Source of the DNA: Paramyrothecium sp. XJ0827
Lineage: Eukaryota > Ascomycota > Sordariomycetes > Hypocreales > Stachybotryaceae
Direction: 5' to 3'
Assembly (NCBI GenBank): GCA_020881915.1
Contig: JAJFPB010000003.1
Coordinates: 3,038,001 to 3,102,000, forward strand
Length of the DNA stretch: 64,000 nt
The position numbers were made by a program, and so were the translations under genes. Position 1 is the stretch's first letter. Every line of letters begins with the position of its first letter. This document shows, one piece after another, positions 44,635 to 56,024 of the stretch. A model generated the notes under the pieces. That model saw only the letters and a program-made list of their open reading frames with translations. It was not told the DNA's origin and did not search any database.

Positions 44635-45516
44635 ATGAACGAACCATTTCTGGACGAGAAGCCCATGGACGACACTCTACCAACATGCTCTCTTACCCAT
44701 TTCCAACAGCCACGCCTTTGGAAGTGCCTTTACAACTTCGATTCTGTCATCTTCGTTGGCCGCGTCAATACCAAGAAGAAGGGTCTCGAGAATCCCGCGA
44801 GGCTGGACGGTGGAGTTGATGGCTTCAACTGGAGGATTCGTTTTGAAGAGGATGGTCCGCTCTATGTCCTCAAGCTGGTATGTCCTCATGGTTCCCACTT
44901 TTCTACCTGTAGCTCCTCCCCTCCCCTTGCTAACCCCTGCCACCTTTAGCTTTGGGATGCCGAACCTCCAAGGTCTCCTCACTATTTCGCCGCGCAACGT
45001 GAGTGTCAGAATGCCGCGCTGTTCGAATTGATGCGAGCAGCCCTCTCAACGCAGAAGGCTGCCCTTGGGCCTATCCTGATTAACCCGGCCCCAGAGATTA
45101 GAAAGGTGGCTAGAACCAATCTCTTCTCCTTCTCGGACGAGGAACGTGCACAGAATGCGCCTCTGGAGGACAGGACTCACCTGAAGGAAATCAGCCAGAT
45201 CCCACGCATAAGAAAGTGCTTCGGCTGGATGGTTTTTACCGGCGAGGACCTTTTCCAAACTATTCCCACAAGGCTGCTTTCAGCGCATATTAAAATTGAC
45301 AAGGTTGAACGATCAATTCATGAAGAGACCATGTATACTGCCATTGTCTATGAATACATCGAGGCTGGGAATAACGATGCGTATGCTGTGCAGGAGACGT
45401 TGGACTTCTTGTGGCGGACGGGTTTCGCACACGTCGATATCACAAGGGCGGACAATTGGGAGAACGGGGTGTTGCTTGATCATTCGGACATTGTACACTG
45501 CAACGGACATGGGTAG
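44635..45516 (+). CDS. Fungal kinase/phosphotransferase-like protein, 5' end uncertain
   Basis: Exons 44635-44877 and 44950-45516 (72-nt intron) encode 269 aa from the first in-frame ATG. The open frame extends upstream to codon 44560 and reads SWEWPNRGLDPRAKSLARKK, which looks like the genuine N-terminus. The codon where a Met would be expected is GTG, preceded by a TAG two codons up. So the original start may be lost, or supplied by an unseen exon. Seen: DSVIFVGRVNTKKKGLENP, FNWRIRFEEDGPLYVLKL, SPHYFAAQRECQNAALFELM, RIRKCFGWM and the C-terminal DFLWRTGFAHVDITRADNWE then GVLLDHSDIVH. As I recall, this pattern belongs to a large uncharacterised fungal family distantly resembling kinases; no canonical DFG/HRD motifs are visible. 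It lies between the two 5S genes. Confidence 0.6.
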
Positions 45517-45625
45517 GATGCGAAGAACTATGGACACAGAACCGCGGCCCAGATACTACAACCTTGAGACAGTCTACTGCTGGTTGAGCTTTGGCTCATA
45601 GACATCATGAGCTTCGCCGTCTGAT

Positions 45626-45744
45626 ACATACGACCACAGCCACAAGAAAGCACGGGATCCCGTCCGCTCTCCCCTAGTTAACCTTGTGAGCGGCAGATCA
45701 GTAGTTGGGTCGGTGACGACCAGCGAACACCGGCTGTTGTATGT
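45626..45744 (+). rRNA. 5S ribosomal RNA gene, copy 2
   Basis: 119 nt with the same ends and core signatures as copy 1, and with the consensus-like GGGTCGGTGACGACC internal control element. Helix II is CACAAG paired with CTTGTG: different bases from copy 1 but fully paired. A T-rich segment follows near 45751-45760. It begins 109 bp after the kinase-like stop codon. Confidence 0.94.
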
Positions 45745-46544
45745 TATATCCTTTCTTTTTACTTCCCGGGCTTTTCTTTTTGCCATCCGCTGGTGCCGAA
45801 GGTCAGCCATAGGGGCTGCATTGTTATAACGTGCAAGTGGCTGTAGAAGGACCCAGCAGGACGTGCCTCAAGAAGTAAACCACAGAGTTAAAATAACGAT
45901 TATAAAAGATGTAATCTATTTCTATGTCCTATGTGAATTAAAGTTTACTAATTAATAAAAGGAAGTTCTTAATGGAAAATTCATGCAAATGCTGCAAAAT
46001 AATTTTCGAGATATGAAAGAAGTTGAGATAGAAGACATAGGTGGGGTTGCAAGGAACCAATGCGACGGAGACGCAATCAACCCCGGTCATGCTTACAATC
46101 TCTATATACTACCTAAAATAAATATTTCGGAAATCTTATAAATAAGTATTAAAACTATTTTGAAATCATTGTATTTGTATTATATTTTTCTTTTAATCAC
46201 CTAATAGTATTCATGATAACCACTCTGTAGTCCGGGAACTTTTGCTCACCACTGGCCTTGAGTTGAGAAGTGTGGCTGAGCCTTGTGGCGCCCAAACCTC
46301 AACACCAGTGTTAGTAATCATTGACAGCGTCTCTGTGACGTTCTGCCTAGGTAGGTACGGTAGCTCAGACCGTGAGAGCTTCAATGGCAACAGTGAACGT
46401 ATCAACCAGTGTTCAATCACCTGAAATGGTGCATGCTTTCAATGCCGTCTAGGTGATTGAGCAATATGTGATAACGAGGCCTCATAAGCATTGCGAAAAT
46501 AATCCGCTTCCAAGAGCCCTCCCTACAGTTACTGCTGTGACGGC
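45745..46544. other. AT-rich intergenic region
   Basis: 800 bp; 45880-46210 is strongly AT-rich (TTAATTAATAAAAG, TATTTGTATTATATT type words), like DNA altered by repeat-induced point mutation or an old insertion. It contains the right copy of the 21-bp repeat (46191-46211). The XPF promoter follows from about 46212. Confidence 0.5.
46191..46211. repeat. Right copy of 21-bp near-identical direct repeat
   Basis: Same orientation as 40083-40103, 19 of 21 identical, 6.1 kb apart. Confidence 0.55.
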
Positions 46545-49425
46545 ATGTCGGCAGGCGCACCGCAGCCAGTGAAGCTCTCACTGCCCCTGGTCAGGCAACC
46601 TCGAAGGGTGTGGCCAAGAGCACAAATCGCTGACCTTTTCGCAGGAGTACCAGCAGAGTGTATTTCAGGAGTTGCGTGCCGAAGATGAACTCGTGGTCCT
46701 AGCCCGCGGCCTGGGCCTCATGCGCCTCGTCACAAACCTGCTCCATTCCTACGATGCAGCAGGCAACAACCTCATCGTCATTGTCGGCGCGGAGGAGCGC
46801 GAGAACAACTGGATCGGCGAAGCCCTGGCTGAGCACGCCGCCATCAGCGCGTCGCCAAGGGCTCGCGGCTTGACCGTTGTCAACACCGACTTCCAGAGCG
46901 TTGGCGCTCGCGAGAAGATGTACGCTGGCGGCGGCATTTTCAGCATTACATCGCGCATCCTAGTCGTTGACCTTCTGACCAACCTGCTCGATCCGGAGAC
47001 GGTCACAGGCTTGATCGTTTTGCATGCGGATCGCGTCATTGCTACCTCGTTGGAGGCTTTTATTCTCCGCGTCTACCGCCAGAAGAACAAGTTTGGCTTT
47101 CTCAAAGCCTTCTCCGACAATCCGGATCCGTTCACAATTGGCTTCTCACCCTTGTCCACCATGATGAGAAATCTGTTCTTGAAGAAGGTCTCCTTATGGC
47201 CCAGGTTTCATGTCACGGTCGCACAGTCTCTCGAGGGTAAGAAGAAGGCCGAGGTGATTGAGCTGGAAGTGCCAATGACGGACCACATGAAGGACATACA
47301 GAATGCCATTATGGAATGTGTCGAAATTAGCATCCAAGAGCTGAAGAAAGGAAATTACGGTCTCGAGATGGACGATTGGAACCTGGACAGTGCCCTTTTG
47401 AAGAATTTCGATGTCATCGTGAGGCGGCAGCTGGAGCCGAACTGGCACCGCGTCAGCTGGAAGACGCGGCAGATTGTCAACGATCTCACTGTGCTGAGGG
47501 CGCTACTGAATTCGATCTTGACATACGATGCTGTGTCGTTTCTCCAACACCTCGATACCATTCACGCTGCGCACTCACCTGCGCCAGGCACGACGCGGCA
47601 CACACAATCTCCGTGGCTCTTTCTCGATGCGGCGCAGTCAATATTCGAAACAGCGCGAAGACGAGTGTATGCGGCAACGCGTAAAGAAGCGGCTCGAGAA
47701 GACGACATCGACTCTTTACGCCCCGTCCTGGAAGAGCTTCCCAAATGGCGCATCCTTGCCGAAGTCTTGGAAGAGATTGATCGAGATCTATATTTCGAGC
47801 CTCCTGTCAAGGATGACTCAAACGGCACGATCCTCATCATGTGTTCGAGCGTCGATACGTGCCGACAGCTTCGAGACTTTCTGCAGACGATGCATGTGAA
47901 GCCGAAGGTGGACAAGCCCGCCGACGAGGAGGACCCGGAAGATGCATTCAAGGCATCCGCCGCATTCATAATGAGGAGACGTCTACGAAATTACTTAAAA
48001 TGGAAGCGGCAGTTTGCGCAAGTCAATGCGACGCTCTTCACCGAGAATCAGAAAGCACTCAACGGCGCCGTGGACTCTCGGCTAGGTGCAGGGGGCATGC
48101 GACGAGGCAAACCTCCCATCAACAAACGGCGAAGGATGCGCGGCGGGGCCAGCATGGGCCCCTCCATGGGCCGCGCCGAGAATGGAAGCATCCAGCAGTA
48201 CTTCGAGAAGCCTGGGGAGGTGGCAGATCTGATGGCCGAGATCCAGCTGACAGAAGCAGAGGCGGAGCAGAAGGAAGACATTGTCGAGGACTCTCTGGAG
48301 AAGATGGAGGACTATTTCCAACTGTACGAGATGCAGGACCTCGTTGTCGTGCACGCCTACGACGGGGATCAAGATGAGCATGTTCTCGAGGAGATCAAGC
48401 CAAGGTACATCATCATGTACGAGCCCGACGCTTCCTTCATCCGTCGCGTCGAGGTATATCGCTCGTCCCACAACGACCGCAACGTGCGCGTCTACTTTCT
48501 GTACTACGGAGGCTCCGTTGAGGAGCAGCGGTATCTGTCGTCGGTGCGCCGAGAGAAGGACGCCTTCACCAAGCTCATCAAGGAGCGGGCTAGCATGTCG
48601 CTCGTTATGACGGTGGACCCTCATGGCATCGAAGATCCGCAAGAGGCTTTCCTACGTACCGTCAACACGCGCATCGCAGGTGGCGGGAGGCTCGCGGCCA
48701 CGGCGCAGCCCCCGCGTGTCGTGGTGGATGTGCGTGAGTTCCGGTCCTCGCTGCCGTCGCTGCTGCATGGACGGTCGATGGTTATTGTGCCCTGCATGTT
48801 GACTGTGGGTGATTATATCCTGTCGCCGACGATCTGCGTGGAGCGCAAGTCCATCAGCGACTTGATCTCGTCGTTCAAGGACGGTCGGCTCTACAACCAG
48901 GCGGAAACCATGTTTCAGCACTACAAAAACCCCATGCTGCTGATTGAGTTCGACCAGAACAAGTCCTTCACGCTGGAGCCGTTTGCAGACCTGTCGGGAA
49001 GCATGAGCAGCGTGGCACCGACCGCGGCGCCGTCCGACCTGCAGTCCAAGCTGGTGCTCCTCACACTCGCCTTCCCCAAACTGCGCATCATCTGGTCGTC
49101 CTCGCCGTACCAGACGGCCGAGATCTTCGAGTCGCTCAAGGCGCAGGAGGAGGAGCCGGACCCGATCGCGGCGGTGCGCGCGGGCTTGGACAAGGACATG
49201 TTGGTGGAGGACCAGGCGTTCAACCAGGAGCCGCAGGACATGCTGGCCGTGGTGCCGGGGGTGACGCCGCAGAACATCAAAAACATTGTTCTCAACACGG
49301 AGAGCATTCGCGAGGTGGCCAACATGACGGAGAAGGAGCTGCAACCGCTGGTGGGCGCTACGGCCGGCCGAATGATTTCAGGGTTCTTCAAGCGCAATGT
49401 TATGGATGATGAATATTCGATATGA
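46545..49425 (+). CDS. RAD1: XPF/Rad1 structure-specific endonuclease
   Basis: Catalytic subunit of the XPF-ERCC1 (Rad1-Rad10) nuclease, which cuts 5' of DNA lesions in nucleotide excision repair and acts in crosslink repair and single-strand annealing; MUS-38 in Neurospora. Exons 46545-46589 and 46645-49425 (55-nt intron, GTCAGG donor, CTGAC branch) encode 941 aa. Seen: an inactive SF2 helicase-like N-terminal half (YDAAGNNLIVIVGA near 40; VDLLTNLLDPETVTGLIVLH near 120), a charged linker (about 500-570), the nuclease signature GDYILSPTICVERKSISD (ERK at 748-750) followed by SSFKDGRLYNQAETM, and C-terminal helix-hairpin-helix segments (MLAVVPGVTPQNIKNIV, ELQPLVGATAG). The full catalytic motif is intact. 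The first exon of 15 codons carries the true start. Confidence 0.96.
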
Positions 49426-49908
49426 TCTTCATTATTAGTTCAAGTAGAATTTATATGGTGGTGAATATTTTGTAGATATCACATTAGTAAAGAAGAAAAA
49501 AAACCATTTACAAAAAGCACAGTGAGAGCAGAGTGTCTAGTGGTATATGGTATATTCCTCTGATGCCATCTTTGCTCGGGGGTATCTGTGTAATAGAAAA
49601 CCGGCAAAGACTCTATCGGAGGTGGGGTATCTCACAGAGATGTATGATGACTAGCAAAGCAATAAAAAGAACAAATGAAATGCACGCGTTCGTGAGCAAA
49701 GAGTCATGCGCCAAAGTCCACTCCTTCTGTGCGCCCTTCCATCAACCGAGCTCCAATCTAATTCCATCCCACTCCAGAATCCCCGTCTCTCGTGCTCTCA
49801 TCTCCTTCCCCGGGGGTATTATCTCGTATCAGCCATTGCTTTCCTCCACGAGAGACGTGACGCCTTGCGCAGGGTTTGGGGTTGTGCGCCGCGTGTGTCT
49901 TGTCCACA
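49426..49908. other. Convergent XPF/microprotein intergenic region
   Basis: 483 bp between convergent stops. Nothing beyond 3' UTR-type sequence was seen. Confidence 0.4.
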
Positions 49909-50203
49909 CTAGACGTGACTCCTCCTAGACGTGTGGGTACCCGTGGTGTGGGTTCCGCCGCGGCGACGCTTTCCACCGCAGTAGCCGCAGGTGAAGAAGG
50001 AGACGAGGATGCCGAAGAAGGAGACGACGGCGTTGATGATGGCGTGGAGGATGTTGCCGATGCCGCTGATAACAGCCATGATGGCGTTACCGATGGTGCG
50101 GAAAATGCTCTGGACCTGTTCGCGGGAGAGAAAGGTTAGTTGCTGTGGTTGGATGGTGATGTCATGGTTGTTGAGAACTTACACAGGAGACGACGGCACC
50201 CAT
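49909..50203 (-). CDS. 75-aa protein with acylation-type N-terminus and hydrophobic core
   Basis: Exons 50203-50183 and 50115-49909 (67-nt intron) encode 75 aa. Exon 1 is only seven codons and spells MGAVVSC: Gly2 with Ser6 fits the N-myristoylation pattern, and Cys7 could be palmitoylated. Residues about 11-48 are hydrophobic with Gly and Asn (IGNAIMAVISGIGNILHAII, then VVSFFGILVSFF), consistent with a hairpin or monotopic membrane segment. The tail is CGYCGGKRRRGG and Ser/Thr/Arg/His-rich. Similar small MGAVVSC proteins occur widely in filamentous ascomycetes as far as I recall, with no assigned function. A lipid-anchored membrane microprotein is inferred. The gene is convergent with XPF. 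Confidence 0.85.
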
Positions 50204-52590
50204 TGTGATAGATTTGTGTGTGGAAGTGGTTTAAGTGGTTTGTTTGTGTTGAGGTAGTGTAGAGGGTTGCAAGAGTTGCTTAGTTGTTGATTACTGTTGT
50301 GTGGTGGTGATGATGATGAGAGAAGAAATCTGGAGTTGTTCAGGAACGGTTACGGCTCTTTATATGCAGGCTCGCCAGCTGTTTCGAAGATGGTGTCCGT
50401 TCCGTCATGGGGGAGGGAATGATCCAGAGGGTCCCAAAAAAGTCCAACGGTTTCCTGTTTGGAAAGCAAGGAAAAGTCGGGGCTGGAAACGGGTCTGCTG
50501 TTCTGGGGCTGTTCTGGTACTGGGACTAGGACGGGGGGTGTGTGGGCGAGACAAACAGAATGTTGTGTCATGTCATGCCATGTCATTCATTGCCTCACTG
50601 CTTCACTGGTACTGTACTGTACTGTACTCATTCCCTTTGGTCATTTTCAAGAGCGTCATTGTACGCCCCCCCCTGCGCCGTGCGCCCTGTCGGGGGGAGC
50701 ATGTTCTTCGGTAGTCGCTTTCTGCGGGACGGACGCAGGGCCAGTGACGTTGGGGGGACATGCAAAAAGTGTGTGCTGCAAAACTGGGGGACCAGGGTCC
50801 GGGATTGGGAAGATTTTCCCATCTTTCTTTTCTGCTTCCGGTGGATAAGGTTACAGTGCTGAAAAGGTGCGAGGTGAGGTGGTGAGTGGTGAGCGCGGTT
50901 GGGCGGTGACGTCAAAACAAGGTGGTCGCGACGATCGAATCCCTGTCCACGTGCTGCATCATCCCGCCTTGGCCTTCGACCCGCGACCCTAGACTAGACC
51001 TTCGACGAGGGGGTTTGATTCGTTGACTTTGATCGAACAGGCTGTTAATAGGTTGCAGCGCGCTGGGGAATTACAGTCCCAGCGAAATTGCCCAATATCC
51101 AAAGAACCAATGGCCGCCCGCCGGTGCAATCGCTCCGTCCCTGTCTCGCCAACAGCGCCTCAGGTCCTGCGTACCTACGTACCACGACGTGCTTTCGCAG
51201 GGGAGTTCCAGGTTTGTAATTACGGGTGCAACAACATTATTTTGTTTACCTGTTTTTTTCTCTTTCACTTCTACTCTTCCCTCTAATGTCCGAAAGGAGG
51301 TCCCACTCTCCAATCCTCATGGATTATAGTCCCCTGGTTCAATCTCGATTACAGCCGTTTCGAATTCGGTTGATATCGAACCACCCCCAGAAAGTGGATT
51401 CGCGCTGCGTGCTGCCGGCTGTGGCGCAACGTCACCACTACGTTTTGGGCCACGGCTGCTACCTGCGCGCCCCACAAAGAGAAGACGAAAAAAAAAAAAG
51501 TCGATTCGTGACGTATGCGGCTCGCGGCTCATTTGACGGCTGGCCTTCTTTTTGCGGGGCGGCAGTTGCAGCGTTCGTGCTCCGCTAATTCCCCCATTGA
51601 AGCCATCGCGGCCGGGGCCTTGCAATACTTGAGAGGGCGGCACGAACAGATACCGGCATCAATCGAGCGCTGGTCCAAATGTCACCCGCATTTCTCTGCG
51701 AAGAGCTAACCCTGCAGTCCAGCGGGCCTGGCGGCAATGTCAATCCCCTTCGTCATCGTGGACCCTTGACCCGCTGCGAACAGCAGCATTGTAAGGGCTT
51801 CCTCGGTGAGCAACACCGTAGTTGCTTATCACTTGGCATCGCGGGAACCACAAGTTTGCATCCACCAGCCTGTGCTGTAGCCAAGTACAGGCAACAAACC
51901 TAACCCATCGGTTCCATTTCCCTCCTGGGCTGGATCAATTACAGTCATGGAGAACGAAATCATGGCGTTCGTATCCCTGCCGGTTGCGGTACACACACCG
52001 CTGACCTTGTCCCGGATTGGGGCTTGCAGGTGAAGTGAACACAAACCCGCCAAATCAAAATCAGCACCTGACGTCAGAACGGCTGTCCAGCGAAGATCCC
52101 TTTCAAGCCCAGGTCACGCGCGTCTCCCCAAAACAATGACTCGACACTTTCGAGACTCGTGTAGATTGAAATACAGAACAGTACAGCACTGTACCCTCCC
52201 CAGATAATCTGGGCCATTCTGACGTTATTGATTATGTACATCCGATCCTAGTGTACACCTATGTCCGAGCCATCGCGGACAGGTTCCGTGTCTGTTGTAC
52301 AGATGGCTGACTCGCTCCCGTCCCCATTGCGGGTGAGCCTCTATCTAGAGCTGCGTGTGGTGTTGAAAAGTTGAGACGCTTAGTTACAGATGCTGCAAGC
52401 GCGAGAGATTCTGGCATGCCAGATCAGGCTCGCCATTGACCCCGAGGGCTTCAAAGGCCTCTTCTGATAACTCATTCCCAAATGAACAAGTCCAAACAGC
52501 AAAACAACATGAAACAATGCAAGACGCCGTTTGTATGCTCAAAGCGATTCGCCCCAGATGATTTCCCATCGCTCGCTAGATTGGCAGCAA
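50204..52590. other. 2.4-kb intergenic region
   Basis: It contains the microprotein promoter and the MRS2 3' UTR. A (TGTAC)n-type tract lies at 50608-50628 and an ACAGTACAGCACTGTAC palindrome-like segment at about 52169-52186. No coding signal of note. Confidence 0.45.
50608..50628. repeat. (GTACT)n microsatellite
   Basis: Four copies of a GTACT pentamer. Related GTACTGTAC/GTACAGTAC words recur at about 42803, 43012, 57067, 57794, 58044 and 63871. Confidence 0.8.
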
Positions 52591-54280
52591 TCAGCACATC
52601 CACTTCCTCCTTTCGGCGGCTCTCCTCTGCAGATCCATCCGTCTCAGCCCCAGCGCTCCGTCATCTCGGTAGAGCTGGCCCCGCGGCAGCTGCGGTCGCT
52701 CGTCACTCATCATCTTGACTCGCTGCACCTTGCGCAGCTTGACGAGCCCGTACCAGCAGACCAGTAGCGAGAAGAGCACAGACGCGCTCGTGACGCCTGC
52801 GAATCCCCAGTTGGTTTCCTCTATGAAATTCTCCAGGTTCATCCCGTACAGGCCCGCGGTGAAAGTCCCCATCGCCAAACCGAGTGTTCCCACGCTGAAC
52901 TTGAGGTCTAGCAGCATGAGCGAGTTGCGGTTGGCATCGAGGATGGCACGCACACTAGGTACATAATTAGTCAAACCAGCTCCAGTACAGCACAAATGCG
53001 CGTGACCGTATACTCACATGTCCTCGGTGTTCCTGATTCCAGACACCAGGTTGCCGGCTTCCTGCACGATTTCATCCGTCAACTTGTGGTACGACTCCAG
53101 CAGCATCTCCACCTCGGTATGATCATCTAGCCCTCTGTAGAGGTCGTGCGTCTTCTCCGTCAGGTACATGGCTGCCAGATCGTCATCCGCCTCGAGCAGC
53201 TCCTCGATGGCGTCCCTCACGAGCTTGGCCTTTTGCTCAAACGTGCTGACTCGCTTGGACAAGATGAGGAGCATGCGCAGCTTGTGCCGGTCAATGTCGT
53301 CCTCGAGCTCACTCAGAATGTGCACAACGGGCTCACGTACGGCCTCGAAGTCGGCTTCCAGCTCCGATGTAACAGACGTTAGCACGGCTTCGAGCGCCCG
53401 GAACTCGTACGGTAGGCCGCTAGAGCCGGGCTGCGGGTTCTTCTGCTGCAGTTTCCCTTGCAAGTCGTACATAAATGCCGATTGCGGGTACGAGGTTTTG
53501 GACCCGTAGACATCGAACAGTAGCACTCGATCGTGCTTAATCAGAACTTTCAGATGTAGGAGGTTGAGCAGGATGGCGGAGGGTCGAACGAGGATATGGG
53601 GCAAGGTCGAGGAATCGATCTTTCGTAAATCTCGAGGAAGTAAACCGTACTGTAGACAAGAACATCCGTCAGTATAAACCGCGAAGTGGTTTCGCAATTT
53701 CATGCCGTACCTTTGCAATCAGCTCCGTTTTCTTGAACTCCCCATCCACCAGGATGACATTGCCTTGCTCGTCGACTTCTGTGCACCGCAGCCGCGGTTC
53801 TAGCGCAGCCATGGCTCGGCGCCCGGCATACATAGGTGCCCCGGGCTCGGAGTCATCCCGCGTCGAGGGTAAGTCGTCGGGCCGCAGAGGGGTGTCGCCC
53901 TTCCTAGCAGAGGAGCCCCATAGCCTCTCCTGCCACGACGTCGCGTGCGCTTTCTGCGCTGAGCCAGGCTCGGTCACCTTCCTCGAGGCCTTAGTCGTAG
54001 AAAACGCTCTGGTGACGGCGCCACTGGTCTTTCTCGCCAGCAGTCCGCTCGATTGTAGCCGCGGGTTTGGCAATGACGTTTTGAGGGTTGTTGTCGCCTC
54101 CCGCTGGCAAGCCGATGAAAAGGCGCGGGACAGTCGCCTCGAGGACCAGCCCGGCTGCAGCCGAGCCCGGGAGCATGAAGCGGATGCGTGCGCAGAGCCG
54201 ACGAAGGCGACCTCGGTCTGGGCCTTGAGGAACCGGAGAAGGTTGCGGGAGGGAACCAACGTCTGCATGGCGGATGGCAT
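52591..54280 (-). CDS. MRS2: Mitochondrial inner-membrane Mg2+ channel Mrs2/Lpe10
   Basis: CorA-superfamily magnesium channel of the mitochondrial inner membrane. Exons 54280-53711, 53649-53018 and 52954-52591 (introns 61 and 63 nt) encode 521 aa. Seen: an Arg/Ser-rich N-terminus without early acidic residues (mitochondrial targeting), the family start of the matrix domain (YGLLPRDLRKIDSS), a long helical region with LPYEFRALEAVLTSV and IRNTEDIVRAILDANRNS, and two transmembrane helices. The CorA signature GMN lies at 438-440 (FTAGLYGMNLENF) between TM1 and TM2. The basic C-terminus (KLRKVQRVK) is typical. The open frame extends upstream of 54280 without another ATG; a second ATG lies at 54268. 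MRS2 and LPE10 cannot be told apart here. Confidence 0.94.
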
Positions 54281-54959
54281 GGCGCACGAACTGCGCACAG
54301 CGACCGAAGCCGTATGGACAGACACTATATTGTCTCCGAAGGTGAGCGCAACGGTGTTTTCAAGGACATGGAGCTGCGATCCCTGACGGAGGGAAAGGCA
54401 GTGTGAGCTTCAAAGATCCATTTAGCTGATAAGGTCGATGAAGCGTGTGGATGTCTAGAAATTTATCGCGGCTGGCGCACGGGCCACCCGGGACTTATCG
54501 CTCCTACTTTACTTCACCCTACCTACGTTTAGTGTACTAGAGCTAAACTTCACACCCGATGTCCAAATACTGTACTACAACCAGGACGTAAAGACGAGAC
54601 CTTTGGGGGGCATCTTTGGAAGATCGCGATGCACCTCATAAATTGAAATTGTGTTGCGTAAGCTCGAATGTCCTGTTGGGCTGTCCATATAAACGTCAAG
54701 CTCTCTGCAAGATATCTACCTTCGCTCCATATCTTACCTACCTTACCTTGTCTTACCTTGCTGCATTGCCTTTGATATCTAGGCTTCACTATCAGCATTG
54801 ACGCTCTCATTGGCATTCCCAGATATTTCAAAGCATCGTAAGGACATCATAACGAAGGGACTTGGGCCACGAAGACGACCGTGAGGAAGAGCTCGAGGCC
54901 AGTTCCCTCGGACCGGATCGCGCCCACCAAGCCATGCTCCTCATCTGCACTCCCTCCTG
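54281..54959. promoter_or_regulatory. Divergent MRS2/F-box-like intergenic region
   Basis: 679 bp between divergent starts, with CTTACC/CTACC repeats at about 54732-54765. No coding feature. Confidence 0.4.
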
Positions 54960-56024
54960 ATGCAGCTCACTCCCATCCACGTCCGCGGGAAACGCAAGGC
55001 CCCGATCACCAAGCCGCCCGCTGCTCTGCAGCCCCGGGAGAGCAAGATGAGGAAGTCGCTTGCCGCCGTGCGCGCCTCTCGCTCGCTCCGCCAGCGGCCC
55101 GTCCTCGCGTCGCTCCCGGCCGAGATCCTCGAGAGCATCCTCCTCCACAGCATGAGCACGGCTCTCCCGCATTCCAGCCCCCTCATAGGCGCCAAGCTCT
55201 CCGGCCGCGCCACACTCCTGCGCTTCTTCATCTGGGCCTTTCACGACACCTGGGACAAGATGTTCGGCGTGGCCATGAGCTGGCAGCAGTCCGAGGAGGC
55301 CGCCGCAGACGCCAGCGGGAACCCTAGCCTTCAAGTATGCACTGATCCTCACACCGTGAGCCTATCCTGGTCTTCATGCTGACACTAGTCATTGCAGACG
55401 ACAGTCTTGGCCTTGCCCTGGGTAACAGTCGATTTTATTCTTCACGCGCAGCAGAGTTGGGCCGATCGCTATGGACGTGGTCGTTCTTACCAGCATCACC
55501 CGGTAGAATCGGATGATATGTCAACCGTCCCCCATTCAGGGATACAAGATCATAGCCATTTGTGCGATCCGTTCGACGCTCGCGCATGCTTCGAAGCCGA
55601 CTACCAGCGGGCTGTCGCGCTCTACTTGGAGCAGGACAAGACCTGGCGCCAGGACGTGCACCCTGCAGCTCACATCCCCCAGGGCCTCATCACCGGGCCG
55701 TGGGACGAGGAGCAGCTGCGGCGCCTGTTCTGGCTTGTTCGTGGCGGCCCTCTCCGCAGCGAAGAGGCTCTCGGAGGGGTTTCGTGGGAGACGAAGATGC
55801 TGTGTCTGCGAAACGCCGTCCTCGACGTGTCCGAGCCCCAGCCGCTCGTCTTCAACTACGTGCTGCGGCGCTTGCTCCCCAGCGGCGAACTTCCACCTCG
55901 CGATATCCTGCGAAAAGAGCTCACGAACGTCAAGACTCGTTTGAAATGGGGCGACGACTCTCCAGAGGGAAGGCAAGTAGTGGAGTGCACCAGGGAGCTG
56001 CTGCAGCTCATGCTCGATTCCTGA
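54960..56024 (+). CDS. F-box-like fungal protein
   Basis: Exons 54960-55334 and 55398-56024 (63-nt intron) encode 333 aa. An F-box-like start of domain is visible at about 45-60 (VLASLPAEILESILLHSM). It is followed by a conserved-looking segment LPHSSPLIGAKLSGRATLLR and FFIWAFHDTWDKMF. The rest is mainly helical: CFEADYQRAVALYLEQDKTW, then WDEEQLRRLFWLVRGG and VLRRLLPSGELPPRDILRKE. From memory this belongs to a common but uncharacterised family of filamentous ascomycete F-box-like proteins. A role as substrate adaptor of an SCF ubiquitin ligase is the usual guess and not demonstrated. No repeats of WD40 or LRR type were seen. Confidence 0.8.

Noticed and set aside
48652..49344. Minus-strand 230-aa ORF
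   Set aside because: It lies antisense to the XPF nuclease and HhH region, with His/Arg-rich shadow composition.
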